Assembly (NCBI GenBank): GCA_019313245.1
Contig: JAFDBP010000013.1
Span: 1 to 33,095 of the forward strand
Source of the DNA: Deltaproteobacteria bacterium
GTDB lineage: Bacteria > Myxococcota_A > UBA9160 > SMWR01
Direction: 5' to 3'
Length of the DNA: 33,095 bases
Under the pieces are notes generated by a model that did no database searches, had not been told where the DNA came from, and worked only from the letters and a program-made list of their open reading frames with translations. Shown here piece by piece: positions 1-7,972 of the stretch. The position numbers and the translations under genes are program-made. Each line of letters begins with the position of its first letter. Position 1 is the first letter of the stretch.

Positions 1-696
1 GCGGCGCGACCACTCCACGCCGAGCACCTCGGTGTGGGTTTCGATCGCCGCACCGCGCCGCGCGACCTCCGCCGCGAGCCCGCGCACGAAGTCGCCCGGC
101 GCAATGTGGGCATCGGCGGGAAATTCGAGCCCGCCGGCGAGTTCGGGGGAGAGCCCCGGGATGGCCTCGCGCAGGGCCTCTGCGCCCAGCCAGTTCGCGC
201 TTCCGCCCTCGGCCACGAGCAGGTCGACATCGCGCCGCGCGTCGCGCATGGCCTCTGCGGTCTGGAAGATCAGCGTGAGCCCGCGCCGCGTGAAGCCGAA
301 GTCGCAATCCAGCGTCTCCGCGAGTTCGCCAAAGCGCTCGAGGCTCGCGAGGCTGAGCGCGCGCCGCAACCGAAAGCTCTCGCGCTGCGCGTTCGCGTTG
401 CAAGCGCGGCGGAAATCCCAGAGCCAGCGCAGCAGCGCGAGGCTCGCGCGCGGTTGGATCCAGAACGGGCTCGCGGGGTCGAGCAGCCACGGCAACGATT
501 CCCGGATCACGCCCGGTCCGGGCAGGGGCGCGCTCTCGCTCGGGTGAATCCAGCCGCCGTTGCCGTGCGAGGCGCCCGAGCAGATCTCGCCGCGTTCGAG
601 CAGGGTCGTGCGCACCCCGCGCTCGACGAGGCTGTGGGCGATGCAGACGCCCACCACGCCGCCACCCACCACCAGGACGTCCGGTCTCTCGCTCAC
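1..696 (-). CDS. FAD-dependent amino-acid dehydrogenase, DadA/DAO family (N-terminal 232 residues; runs off the left edge)
   Basis: Absent from the ORF track because its stop codon is outside the window. The minus strand reads from GTG (696-694) without interruption to base 1. A strong AAGGAGG lies 5 nt upstream of the GTG and fixes the start. The N-terminus carries the dinucleotide-binding motif VLVVGGGVVG followed by TTLLERGE, typical of FAD oxidoreductases of the D-amino-acid oxidase fold, and then the substrate-side segment GNGGWIHPSE seen in DadA-like dehydrogenases. Family members oxidatively deaminate D-amino acids or related secondary amines and pass electrons to the respiratory chain. 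It is divergent from an aminotransferase, which suggests shared control of amino-acid catabolism. The exact substrate cannot be read, and the C-terminal half is not visible. The plus-strand ORFs at 32-1368 are its shadows. Confidence 0.85.
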   Translation of the reverse strand, partial: MSERPDVLVVGGGVVGVCIAHSLVERGVRTTLLERGEICSGASHGNGGWIHPSESAPLPGPGVIRESLPWLLDPASPFWIQPRASLALLRWLWDFRRACNANAQRESFRLRRALSLASLERFGELAETLDCDFGFTRRGLTLIFQTAEAMRDARRDVDLLVAEGGSANWLGAEALREAIPGLSPELAGGLEFPADAHIAPGDFVRGLAAEVARRGAAIETHTEVLGVEWSRR

Positions 697-1070
697 GTCG
701 CCTCCTTCGATCCGCTCGCGGCCCGCGGCGCCGTTCGCGAGCTTCGCCGCAATGGCTCGGATTTTCCAGTTGCACCGATAGCGACGCCCGCGCGCCCCGG
801 CGCTCCCGCCATCGGCGCGCCGTGCAGCTCGAATCCGCAGGCACCGAGAGGTGGATCGAAGATTGGGTCTGGCAGGGCTGCGAATCCAGCCGCTGCGGGC
901 CTAGGCGTGCGGTTGAGCTCGAGGAAGAGAGCACTGGACGGGGCCAGGCAAGAAAGCAGACCAACTCATTGTCGAGCGGGAGGTTTCGGTTCGCTCGGAC
1001 CCAATTTTCGATCCACCTTTGCGGCACTGCGACTACACTCTCGCTGCGAGTCCTTCTGGGGGGCGGGACG
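697..1070. other. 374-nt divergent intergenic region
   Basis: This gap separates the divergent DadA-like and aminotransferase genes and must hold both promoters. I see the Shine-Dalgarno sequence of the minus-strand gene at its left end and a TACACT element 32 nt before the aminotransferase ATG. Long ORFs cross it in several frames, but none has a ribosome binding site or recognisable protein sequence. No tRNA, strong hairpin or repeat was found. Confidence 0.6.
1034..1039 (+). promoter_or_regulatory. Possible -10 element (TACACT) of the aminotransferase gene
   Basis: TACACT matches four of six positions of TATAAT and sits 32 nt before the ATG in the context CTACACTC. The same CTACANT form recurs before several other genes in the window. 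No convincing -35 box lies 16-19 nt upstream, so this is a weak call. Confidence 0.3.
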
Positions 1071-2273
1071 ATGGCTTTTGCGGGTCGGTACAGCGCTCGC
1101 GTCGAGCGCCTCGGCGGCGACGCTTCCGGGGTCTGGGCGGTGCACGAACGCGCCTCCGCGCTGCGGGCGGCGGGCGAAGAGGTCTATCTGCTGTCGGTCG
1201 GGGATCCGGATCTCCCCACCCTGCCGAGTACGATCGATCACGCGATCGAGAGCCTGCGGGAAGGCCGCACCCACTACGCGCCCGGAGCGGGAGAGCGGCG
1301 TCTGCGGGAGGTCGTCGCGGGCATCGAGGAGCGCTCCGCGCGGCGCCCGTGCAACCCGGATGACGTGATCATCTTTCCGGGCGCCACCAACGCGATCTAC
1401 AGTGTGATGTCTTGTCTGCTCGACGAGGGCGATGAAGTCATCGTCGCGGAGCCGATGTACATCGGGTACCGCGGCATCTTTGCCGCGATCGGTGCGGTGG
1501 TCGTTCCCGTCGCGCTCGACGTCGGCGATGGTTTTCGCCTGAGTCCGGAGAGTCTCTCCGCGGCGATCACGGATCGCACCCGGGTGGTCTTCATCAACAC
1601 TCCGGGAAATCCGGCCGGAAACATGATCTCCGCGCAGGAACTCAGAGCCCTCGCAGACCTGTGCCTGAAGCGCAACATCTGGCTGGTTTCGGACGAAGTC
1701 TACTCGATGATCACGTTCGAAGAGCGCCACGTCTCCCTGCGCACGGCCGCGGAGCAGCTCGAAAACGTGGTCGTGATCGACGGGCTTTCCAAATCGCACG
1801 CGATGACGGGCTGGCGCCTGGGGTGGGTCGTCACCCATCAGAATCTGGTCGAGCACCTGCTCCGGTTCGCTTCCTCGACCGTCTTCGGTTGTTGCCAGTT
1901 CGTTCAGGACGCCGCCGCGTTCGCGTTGCAGAATGACGAGGAGTACATGGCCGAAGTTCGAGCCAAGTACAAGAAGCGCCGCGACTTCGTCTGCGATCGC
2001 ATCGCGTCGATTCCGCGAATCGACTGCACGGTGCCGAAAGCGGGCATGTTCGTGATGCTCGATGTCCGCGGTTTGAATACCGGCGGGATGCGTTTCGCCG
2101 AGGATCTGCTGGAAGAACAGCGCGTATCGGTCCTGCCCGGGGAGGGTTTCGGGAGTTCGACACGCGATTACGTCCGCCTTTCACTCGCGCAACCGCTTCC
2201 CTACCTCGAGGAGGCGATGGACAGAATCGAGCGATTCGTCTCCGCCCGTGGTGTTGCTTTGGTCCGGGAATAG
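1071..2273 (+). CDS. PLP-dependent class I/II aminotransferase, AruH-like (400 aa)
   Basis: Fold-type I aminotransferase of the aspartate aminotransferase superfamily, cytosolic. Visible motifs are LLSVGDPD (residues 40-47), the substrate-binding NTPGNPAG (176-183), SDEVYS (207-212), the PLP lysine Lys241 in GLSKSHAMTGWRLGW, and the carboxylate-binding arginine Arg369 in YVRLSLA. The length is normal for the family. The segments DEVIVAEPMY and SKSHAMTGWR closely resemble, from memory, the arginine:pyruvate transaminase AruH, so an arginine or basic amino-acid aminotransferase is plausible but not proven. The track ORF begins at 822, but the ATG at 1071 gives the expected N-terminus; the upstream reading is GC-rich shadow. 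It is divergent from a DadA-like dehydrogenase. Confidence 0.88.
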   Translation: MAFAGRYSARVERLGGDASGVWAVHERASALRAAGEEVYLLSVGDPDLPTLPSTIDHAIESLREGRTHYAPGAGERRLREVVAGIEERSARRPCNPDDVIIFPGATNAIYSVMSCLLDEGDEVIVAEPMYIGYRGIFAAIGAVVVPVALDVGDGFRLSPESLSAAITDRTRVVFINTPGNPAGNMISAQELRALADLCLKRNIWLVSDEVYSMITFEERHVSLRTAAEQLENVVVIDGLSKSHAMTGWRLGWVVTHQNLVEHLLRFASSTVFGCCQFVQDAAAFALQNDEEYMAEVRAKYKKRRDFVCDRIASIPRIDCTVPKAGMFVMLDVRGLNTGGMRFAEDLLEEQRVSVLPGEGFGSSTRDYVRLSLAQPLPYLEEAMDRIERFVSARGVALVRE

Positions 2274-2290
2274 GCACTTGGGTTCGTACC

Positions 2291-2322
2291 GGCTTTGCCC
2301 GGAAGCAGTGCCCGGGAAAGCC
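2291..2322 (+). terminator. Stable hairpin after the aminotransferase; terminator or attenuator candidate
   Basis: GGCTTTGCCCGG and CCCGGGAAAGCC form a 12-bp arm pair with 10 matched positions around an 8-nt loop, starting 18 nt after the aminotransferase stop. There is no T-run after it, so it is not a canonical intrinsic terminator. It may also act on the next gene, whose start is 21 nt further on. Confidence 0.4.
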
Positions 2323-2342
2323 ATCTCCGGTAGGATGGCCGT

Positions 2343-3032
2343 ATGTCCGGAAGGCATGCTGGGTGGTTGCAGTCTTCTCGATTTCATTGCTGCAAGAGTG
2401 CGGTTTCAGCGCGAAGTGTGATTCCCTTCTTCCCGGCGTTGATTCTGAGTGGAATCCTCGGTTGCGCGGCGCCGCTGGTTGTTCCGATCGATGCCGGTGG
2501 CCCAATCGAACTCGCTCCGAACCAGGCGTTGCTGATCATCCATATCGATACCGATATCGCGCTGGAAAACCTGTTTTTGAACCACCGATCCGTCGCGAAG
2601 TCTCTCGGCAAAGGGCGACACGTTTGGATGACTCGAGTGAACGAGGGGCGATACCGCTGGAGGAAGATCGAGATCGGGAAGAATCCGCGCGACAGATCGA
2701 ATTATATGCTCGATCCAGATGAGGAACTGAGCTTCGAGGTGAAGGCGGGAAAGATCAACTATCCGGGTGAGTTGATGATTCGATCGGGCGCCATGTCTCG
2801 GTGGGGCATAGGGGACTTGATCGTCAGGAATCGAAATCATTCGGCGATGGCAGTACGGGAACTCAGGGATTCGTACGCTTCGATCTTGCGCTCGTTCCCG
2901 CTCCACTACGCAGGTTCCAGCGGTGATGGATTTCTCGAGTACTACACGCGCAAGCGCGTGGAGTCTGTCGTTGAGTCGAGCGGAGTGGGAGATCCGGGAG
3001 CCGGTGTGGAAGCACTAGTGGAGAGGCCTTGA
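2343..3032 (+). CDS. Predicted lipoprotein of unknown function (229 aa)
   Basis: The N-terminus ends in a lipobox, LSGILGC, with the lipidated cysteine at residue 41, so the product is probably anchored in the cell envelope. I do not recognise the mature domain. It has short beta-type stretches (QALLIIHIDTD, LSFEVKAGKI) and a polar C-terminus. The start is uncertain. The ATG at 2343 lacks a clear ribosome binding site but lies just after a TAGGAT element, which would suit a leaderless message. An in-frame GTG at 2418 would give a minimal signal peptide. The stop overlaps the TTG start of the S9 peptidase (TTGA), so the two are probably co-translated. GC is visibly lower than in the flanking genes outside this stretch. 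Confidence 0.75.
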   Translation: MSGRHAGWLQSSRFHCCKSAVSARSVIPFFPALILSGILGCAAPLVVPIDAGGPIELAPNQALLIIHIDTDIALENLFLNHRSVAKSLGKGRHVWMTRVNEGRYRWRKIEIGKNPRDRSNYMLDPDEELSFEVKAGKINYPGELMIRSGAMSRWGIGDLIVRNRNHSAMAVRELRDSYASILRSFPLHYAGSSGDGFLEYYTRKRVESVVESSGVGDPGAGVEALVERP

Positions 3033-5044
3033 AGCAGTCGGGCTCGTCGACCTTTGTGAATCTGTTCCTGGTCCTGCTCGTGTCTCTTCGACTCGCGGGT
3101 CCCAGCCAGGCCGGTCAATCAGCAGATTCTCTGTTCTTGGGGGGCGGGATCCAGGGTATCGCTCTCAGTCCGACCGGAGAGTGGGTGCTGGCGGTCGCGC
3201 AGAAAAGAGGTGTCTACGGCGTACTCGTTCAGAAGTTGGGAACGCACCACGTGACTTCGCTGTTCGCTTCGAAGCGCCCGATTCTCGGGTTGGACTGGGT
3301 AGGTGAGAAGACCTTCATTACCCATCTCACGGCGGACGGACCGCGATCGAGCTTCGTGGCTCAGATCCGGGAAGTCGACGCCGAAATTTCAATCGAGGTC
3401 GACTGGATCAATGCTCCAGGACGGCTGGTCGATTCGCTTCCGCTCATCGAGGACGAGCTGATCTGGGAAATCGAACATGAGGGTCGCAGTTCCGCACACC
3501 GGGTCAGTCTCGAGAATGTCACCCGTTACGAGGAGGCGCGTTCATCCCGACGCGATCTTCGATTGGGCAAGACCCTTGCCACGATCGACGGATCTGCTCA
3601 GACCTGGATCGTAGACCGGCGAGGCATTCCCAGGGCAGTCTCCAGGGATATCGATGGAAATTACACCATTCTGGTTCGCGAGAGCGATGATGGGGACTTT
3701 CGCGAGGTCTACGGCTTCGAGTCGAAAAACAAATCCAAGAGCGTATTCCCTTTGAGTCTGTCCGAATCCGGCGACGCTCTGATCGTGGCTGCCTACAACG
3801 GACACGATACGATGGGCCTCTTCGAGTTCGACATGAAGGACGGAAGTTTCGGCGAGACGATCTTCATTCGCGACGATGTCGACATCACAGACGTGGTGTT
3901 CGATTACAAGAATGGTGAGTTGATCGCGGCGGTATACGAAATCGAGGGAGAGCGTCGATACCATTATTTCGAATCGTATGCAGATCAGCACCTCCCAACG
4001 GTTCGCGCCTCTTTTCCGAAAGAAGAAGTTGCTGTCCTGAGCAGTAGTGCAGATCGGAGCATCTTCGTGCTCTGGGTGTCGAGTCCGACAAATCCTGGAA
4101 CGTACTATTTCCACGACGTGAAGACGGGCGAGATGAATCCGATCGGCGATGTCGCCCAGGGCTTGGATCGAAGCAAGCTCGTCGACGTTGAAACTGTAGA
4201 AGTCGAATCCGAGGATGGAACACGCATCGAGATCTTTCTTGCGCTGCCGAATGATCTCGAAGAGGGCGGAGCTCCGCTGATCGTGATGCCGCACGGTGGA
4301 CCGATCGGGGTGCGGGACAACAAGGATTACAACCCGATTGTCCAATATTTCGCGAGCTGGGGCTTTGCATTCCTTCAAGTGAATTACCGAGGCTCATCCG
4401 GATATGGGCGCAAATTCGAAGAAGCTGGCAAGAAGCAGTGGGCTCAGGGTATCGAGGACGATATCGACGCTGCTGTCGAGTACGCGATTGCGCGTCCTGA
4501 AATCGATGGAACCCGTATCTGCATCGTGGGTGGTAGCTACGGAGGATTCTCGGCTCTCGCGAGTGTCATTCGCCACGAGACCCGCTATCGATGTGCCGCG
4601 TCATTGAATGGTGTGACGGATGTTCCGTTTAGTTTCGCTGGTGACGATTGCGCTGGCACTGAGGGCTGTCTCGAGGAATTCGCACTCATCGTCGGTGATC
4701 CAAAGACCGAGCGAGACAAGTTGATCGAAATATCACCGGCCTATCACGTCGATGAGATTCATACTCCTGTCTTCGTCATCTACGGAACCGAAGATCGGCG
4801 TGTGGATCCGGATCACTCTCATCGATTGCTGCTGATGTTGGAGACATTCGGTAAGGAATACGAATCGCTCGAAGTGAAGGGAGCTTCCCACTCGCCCACG
4901 AAGAAGGAATGGGAATTCATTTCAGTCGCACTTCGTCGCTTTCTGACCCGATACCTATTCCCGTCCGCCGAATTCGTGGGCGACCCGATACGGAAGGTAA
5001 GGGACCCTCAGGGCTTGGGTGAGCTTCCGACCGTTAATCGCTAG
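3029..5044 (+). CDS. Secreted prolyl-oligopeptidase-family (S9) serine peptidase (671 aa)
   Basis: An N-terminal signal peptide with a hydrophobic core NLFLVLLVSL and probable cleavage after SQA (residue 28) points to export. Residues about 40-400 form the predicted beta-propeller-like gating domain. The C-terminal alpha/beta-hydrolase domain carries the catalytic triad: Ser503 in GGSYGGF, Asp589 in YGTEDRR and His621 in GASHSP. MPHGGP, ahead of the nucleophile, supplies the usual oxyanion-loop motif. S9 enzymes cut short peptides, often after proline or as acylaminoacyl or dipeptidyl peptidases; the specificity cannot be read here. The TTG start overlaps the upstream lipoprotein stop, with GGAG five nt upstream. 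Sampled lines show about 55% GC against about 70-75% in the neighbouring high-GC region, suggesting a different history. Confidence 0.9.
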   Translation: MKQSGSSTFVNLFLVLLVSLRLAGPSQAGQSADSLFLGGGIQGIALSPTGEWVLAVAQKRGVYGVLVQKLGTHHVTSLFASKRPILGLDWVGEKTFITHLTADGPRSSFVAQIREVDAEISIEVDWINAPGRLVDSLPLIEDELIWEIEHEGRSSAHRVSLENVTRYEEARSSRRDLRLGKTLATIDGSAQTWIVDRRGIPRAVSRDIDGNYTILVRESDDGDFREVYGFESKNKSKSVFPLSLSESGDALIVAAYNGHDTMGLFEFDMKDGSFGETIFIRDDVDITDVVFDYKNGELIAAVYEIEGERRYHYFESYADQHLPTVRASFPKEEVAVLSSSADRSIFVLWVSSPTNPGTYYFHDVKTGEMNPIGDVAQGLDRSKLVDVETVEVESEDGTRIEIFLALPNDLEEGGAPLIVMPHGGPIGVRDNKDYNPIVQYFASWGFAFLQVNYRGSSGYGRKFEEAGKKQWAQGIEDDIDAAVEYAIARPEIDGTRICIVGGSYGGFSALASVIRHETRYRCAASLNGVTDVPFSFAGDDCAGTEGCLEEFALIVGDPKTERDKLIEISPAYHVDEIHTPVFVIYGTEDRRVDPDHSHRLLLMLETFGKEYESLEVKGASHSPTKKEWEFISVALRRFLTRYLFPSAEFVGDPIRKVRDPQGLGELPTVNR

Positions 5045-5050
5045 CGGCTA

Positions 5051-5788
5051 TCAGCGGCAGCGCTCGTCTTTCCCAAAATAGGGATAGAACGCCACGCAAA
5101 TTCCCTCGCGGATGTGTTCGGTGTTCTGGAGTCGATCGGGAATCAATTCGAACTTTTCTTCATCGATATTGGGAGCAAAGAGCAGGTCGAGGCCTCCATA
5201 GCCTCTGAATACCGCGGTTCCGTCCCGGTGGTATATGGTGACGAAGATCGAGGCCACGCTTTCCGTCCCGGTCATGCGCATGCGGACTGGAACGGCGAGT
5301 CGCCGTTTCACACCATCCCAATGCGTGGTTCGGCCGCCCTTCGATTCGCCGATTCGAATGACCATATTCGAGAGGATCAAGAGGTCCGCATCAGAATCCA
5401 GGTTGGCCAGCAGCCGGGGGACGATGCTCGAGTATTCGATCTCCCCAGAGATCGAGCTCGATTCTGCAGATAGCATCTCGTTGTGCACGCTCTCAGCCGC
5501 ATTGTTGGCGGCGGAGCGATAATCCCAGGAATTGGTCGTCTCTATCGAGAGTCCCTTCGATTCCAGATAGGATTTCAGTTGCTCGAAAACATTATCTTCG
5601 CCGACTTCCAGACCAGCGGGCACCTCTTCGGTTTCGTTGATCGGTATCAGCAGTGCGCGACTCCGGTTCTGGCTGAATGCCTGTCCAGGGGCGAGCTCGT
5701 AGTCGTGCCGAATCGGTGTCGTCACACAGCCAGCGAGTAGTAGCGCAATGCTGCCGCTCGCCCACCAACGAGTTGAGCCGACCTGCAA
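5051..5788 (-). CDS. Predicted lipoprotein of unknown function (245 aa)
   Basis: Lipobox LLLAGC places the lipidated cysteine at residue 21 behind a short signal sequence (STRWWASGSIALLLAG). The track ORF extends to 6310, but a TTG at 5788 preceded by AGGGGGTG with normal spacing gives a textbook lipoprotein N-terminus. The upstream extension overlaps the real cupin gene in antisense. The mature protein contains a serine-rich middle (SAESSSISGE) and a beta-rich second half (VASIFVTIYHRDGTAV). The family is not recognised. It converges on the S9 peptidase with only 6 nt between the stops and shares that gene's lower GC, so the two flanking lipoproteins and the peptidase may belong to one acquired block. 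Confidence 0.78.
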   Translation of the reverse strand: MQVGSTRWWASGSIALLLAGCVTTPIRHDYELAPGQAFSQNRSRALLIPINETEEVPAGLEVGEDNVFEQLKSYLESKGLSIETTNSWDYRSAANNAAESVHNEMLSAESSSISGEIEYSSIVPRLLANLDSDADLLILSNMVIRIGESKGGRTTHWDGVKRRLAVPVRMRMTGTESVASIFVTIYHRDGTAVFRGYGGLDLLFAPNIDEEKFELIPDRLQNTEHIREGICVAFYPYFGKDERCR

Positions 5789-5942
5789 AACGCACCCCCT
5801 TCGATACTCGGGCGCGCTGCGAATGCGACCGATTCGAGTTGATATCGCTGACTTCGTAACGCCAAAGCGTATCATCTGGCATCTGCAATGAGAAGCGTGG
5901 AATTTCCGGATATTCTGTTTCGCCTCAACCAAGGAGAAAGTC

Positions 5943-6272
5943 ATGGAACTGCAGCCAGGTGTGTTCGTGTCGAACGCGTCGACGGACGATTGGGAAGCGG
6001 ACGAGGAGGTGGGCGGCGAAGTCCACATGCTGTGCGACGCGGAGGGTGTCCAGGCCGGCCTCTCGCGGATGCAGCGAACACCCGAGAAGCCGATCCCGTT
6101 CAAATCCGAGATGCGGGAGACGATCATCATTCTCGAGGGTTCGGTGCGGATCGAGATCAAGGGCGGTGCGACGCTCGAGCTGAAGAAGGGCGACATGGCG
6201 TCGCTTCCCAAGGGCGCCGAGACGCTGTGGCACGTGACCGCGCCCTTCAAGGAGATGTGGGTCCTGGCCTGA
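5943..6272 (+). CDS. Single-domain cupin protein (109 aa)
   Basis: Small cupin fold protein with a clear ribosome binding site (AAGGAG, 7 nt before the ATG). The core reads TIIILEGSVRIEI followed by LELKKGDMASLPKGAETLWHV, matching the two cupin beta motifs. The classical His-X-His metal ligands of motif 1 are not evident, while a histidine is present in motif 2 (LWHV), so metal binding is uncertain. Such proteins serve as small-molecule isomerases, dioxygenases or ligand sensors; no specific role can be assigned. The gene appears monocistronic and is followed at its stop codon by a long inverted repeat. Confidence 0.85.
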   Translation: MELQPGVFVSNASTDDWEADEEVGGEVHMLCDAEGVQAGLSRMQRTPEKPIPFKSEMRETIIILEGSVRIEIKGGATLELKKGDMASLPKGAETLWHVTAPFKEMWVLA

Positions 6273-6384
6273 GCGAGCCGGCGCTCTGCCGCGCGGTTTC
6301 GATTGTTCACTAAACTCCTCTGTGGTGGCTCGCCGCGCTCGCCGAGCGGCGTTGGCTAGAGCCGCCGCAGAGGGCCGGCTCGCT
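6272..6384. repeat. 22-bp imperfect inverted repeat with 69-nt loop, between cupin and cytochrome genes
   Basis: The left arm (6272-6293) begins AGCGAGCCGGC and pairs with the right arm (6363-6384), which ends GCCGGCTCGCT. Twenty of 22 positions match. The loop contains a nested stem CGCCGC/GCGGCG and a TAAACT element. The left arm starts on the last base of the cupin stop codon. It could be a terminator-like RNA structure, a processed leader of the cytochrome operon, or a small non-autonomous element remnant. There is no ORF or obvious target-site duplication. Confidence 0.6.
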
Positions 6385-6488
6385 CGATTCCAGCGGGGCG
6401 GGCGACCGGGTTGCGGCGATGCTCGGCTGGATGGGGAGATGCAGTACTCCGGGGAGGAGTCGTCGTGCGAAGGCGAAGGGATTGCCGG

Positions 6489-6959
6489 ATGCCTGGGGCT
6501 TCGCGATCGAATGCCCGGTCGCTTCGCTGCGGGATTCTAATCACCTTCTCGTCGATCGCGTTCGCGATTGCGGGGTGCTCGGGCCAACAGACTGCGGCGC
6601 ACGTGTCATTGGCAGCGGATCCCATGCTCGTCGAGGTCGGCGCGGAGTTGTACAAGTCCTATTGCGCGAGTTGCCACGGTGTCGTTGCCCGCGGGGGCGG
6701 ACCCGCGGCTCCCGCACTCATTACACCGCCCACAGATCTCACTCGGATTGCGGCGCAAAATGGCGGCGTATTCCCCGAGAGTTCGGTCGTGAAGGCGATC
6801 GACGGTCGCTTCGATCTGCCCGCTCACGGCTCGCGCGAGATGCCGGTCTGGGGGATCGCTCTGGCGGAAGAGATCCCCTATTTCGCAGCGGGCGACGAGG
6901 TGGCCCGCGGGCGGATTGCGAGCCTCGTGGAATACCTGAAGAGCCTGCAGGAACCGTGA
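6489..6959 (+). CDS. Cytochrome c class I lipoprotein (156 aa)
   Basis: Membrane-anchored c-type cytochrome. An ATG at 6489, behind GAAGGGA, gives a lipoprotein signal ending in FAIAGC (Cys30). The haem attachment site is CASCH (Cys59, Cys62, His63), and Met119 in REMPVWG is the likely axial ligand. The 156-residue length suits a single haem domain. The family acts as electron carrier in the periplasm, on the face to which the lipid anchor would hold it. The longer track start at 6411 would add a charged stretch ahead of the signal and is less likely. Its TGA overlaps the GTG start of the next gene (GTGA), so it is translationally coupled to a universal stress protein, an unusual partner. Confidence 0.85.
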   Translation: MPGASRSNARSLRCGILITFSSIAFAIAGCSGQQTAAHVSLAADPMLVEVGAELYKSYCASCHGVVARGGGPAAPALITPPTDLTRIAAQNGGVFPESSVVKAIDGRFDLPAHGSREMPVWGIALAEEIPYFAAGDEVARGRIASLVEYLKSLQEP

Positions 6960-7876
6960 TTCGGGATTTTCGCAGGATCGTGGTCGGCGTCGAACTCTCC
7001 GAGCTCGGCGATCTCTCGGCCGGCAGCCGGCTCGCCGTCGAGCAGGCCCGCTGGGTGGCGAACCTCAGCGGCGCGCGCGTGGCGCTGCTGCACTCCGTCC
7101 GGAGCGAGGAACACTGGCGGGTGAGCGAGGGTGCATTTGCCGATCGGCCGATGTCCGCCGATGACGGATTTCGGCGCCCGCTGGAGACGGCGCTCCGATC
7201 GCTGCGCGAAGCCGGAATCGAAGCCGACCTCGCGTTCTCCGAAGAGCGGGCCTGGCTCGCGATCGTGGCGAACGTGCTCCAATTCGGCGCAGATCTGGTG
7301 ATCGTGGGGAAGCGCGCCGATTCTGCGCACGATGGGCGCCTGCTCGGCGGCGTTTCTCAGAAGCTGCTGCGCAAATGCCCCTGTGCGGTCTGGGTGGTGA
7401 AACCCGACCACTCCGCAGAGCCCCGCAGCATCCTCGCGGCCACCGACCTCGGTCCGGTGGGCGAGCGCGTCGTGGCCTTGGCGGCATCGATCGCGAGCGC
7501 ATGCGGGGCCGAGTTGCACATCGTCCACGCGCTCTCGCTGCCGCTGGCGGAGCAGATGAAGGACAGCGCATCCGAGCAGCGGTTTCTCGCCGAGAGTCGC
7601 GCCGCGGCGGTGGCGCAGATCGAGTCGCAGCTGCCCGAGCCACTCCGTGGGGCCGCCGAACTCCACGTCGGTCTCACATCCCCCTCGAATGCCATTCTGG
7701 CGTGCGCGAATCGCCTGAATCCCGACCTCGTCGCAATGGGCACGATCTCTCGCGCGGGGATTGCGGGACTCTCGGTCGGCAATACCGCCGAGCGGATGCT
7801 CGGCCATCTCGACTGCTCGCTGCTGACCGTCAAACCCGCGGACTTCGTCTGCCCGGTTCGCCCGAACGAAAACTGA
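6956..7876 (+). CDS. Tandem universal stress protein, two UspA domains (306 aa)
   Basis: Two UspA-fold domains in one chain. The first starts at IRDFRRIVVGVELSE and ends near LVIVGKRADSAHDG...CPCAVWVVKP. The second starts at SILAATDLGP and ends near LVAMGTISRAGIAGL...CSLLTVKP. Both halves keep most of the GX2GX9G(S/T)-like ATP-binding loop, more clearly in the second (VGNTAERML). The family binds ATP or AMP and contributes to stress survival or acts as a regulator. The start is GTG 6956, overlapping the cytochrome stop by 3 nt with AGGA just upstream. The much longer track ORF from 6419 is in a frame antagonistic to the cytochrome and is spurious before 6956. Confidence 0.88.
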   Translation: MIRDFRRIVVGVELSELGDLSAGSRLAVEQARWVANLSGARVALLHSVRSEEHWRVSEGAFADRPMSADDGFRRPLETALRSLREAGIEADLAFSEERAWLAIVANVLQFGADLVIVGKRADSAHDGRLLGGVSQKLLRKCPCAVWVVKPDHSAEPRSILAATDLGPVGERVVALAASIASACGAELHIVHALSLPLAEQMKDSASEQRFLAESRAAAVAQIESQLPEPLRGAAELHVGLTSPSNAILACANRLNPDLVAMGTISRAGIAGLSVGNTAERMLGHLDCSLLTVKPADFVCPVRPNEN

Positions 7877-7972
7877 GTGCCGGCAGGAAAGTTCGGGGTG
7901 CTCGCGCCGCTCGGGACGGGCTGATCGCGATCGGCCCGCAGCCCAGCGGGCGGGTGCGCGAATCGATCGGGA

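Noticed and set aside
34-1368. 444-aa plus-strand ORF
   Set aside because: Antisense to the DadA-like gene, whose start has an AAGGAGG, and out of frame with the aminotransferase.
7877-7972. Possible terminator GGGCTG...CAGCCC between convergent genes
   Set aside because: Only a 6-bp stem with a 15-nt loop and no T-run; too weak to call.
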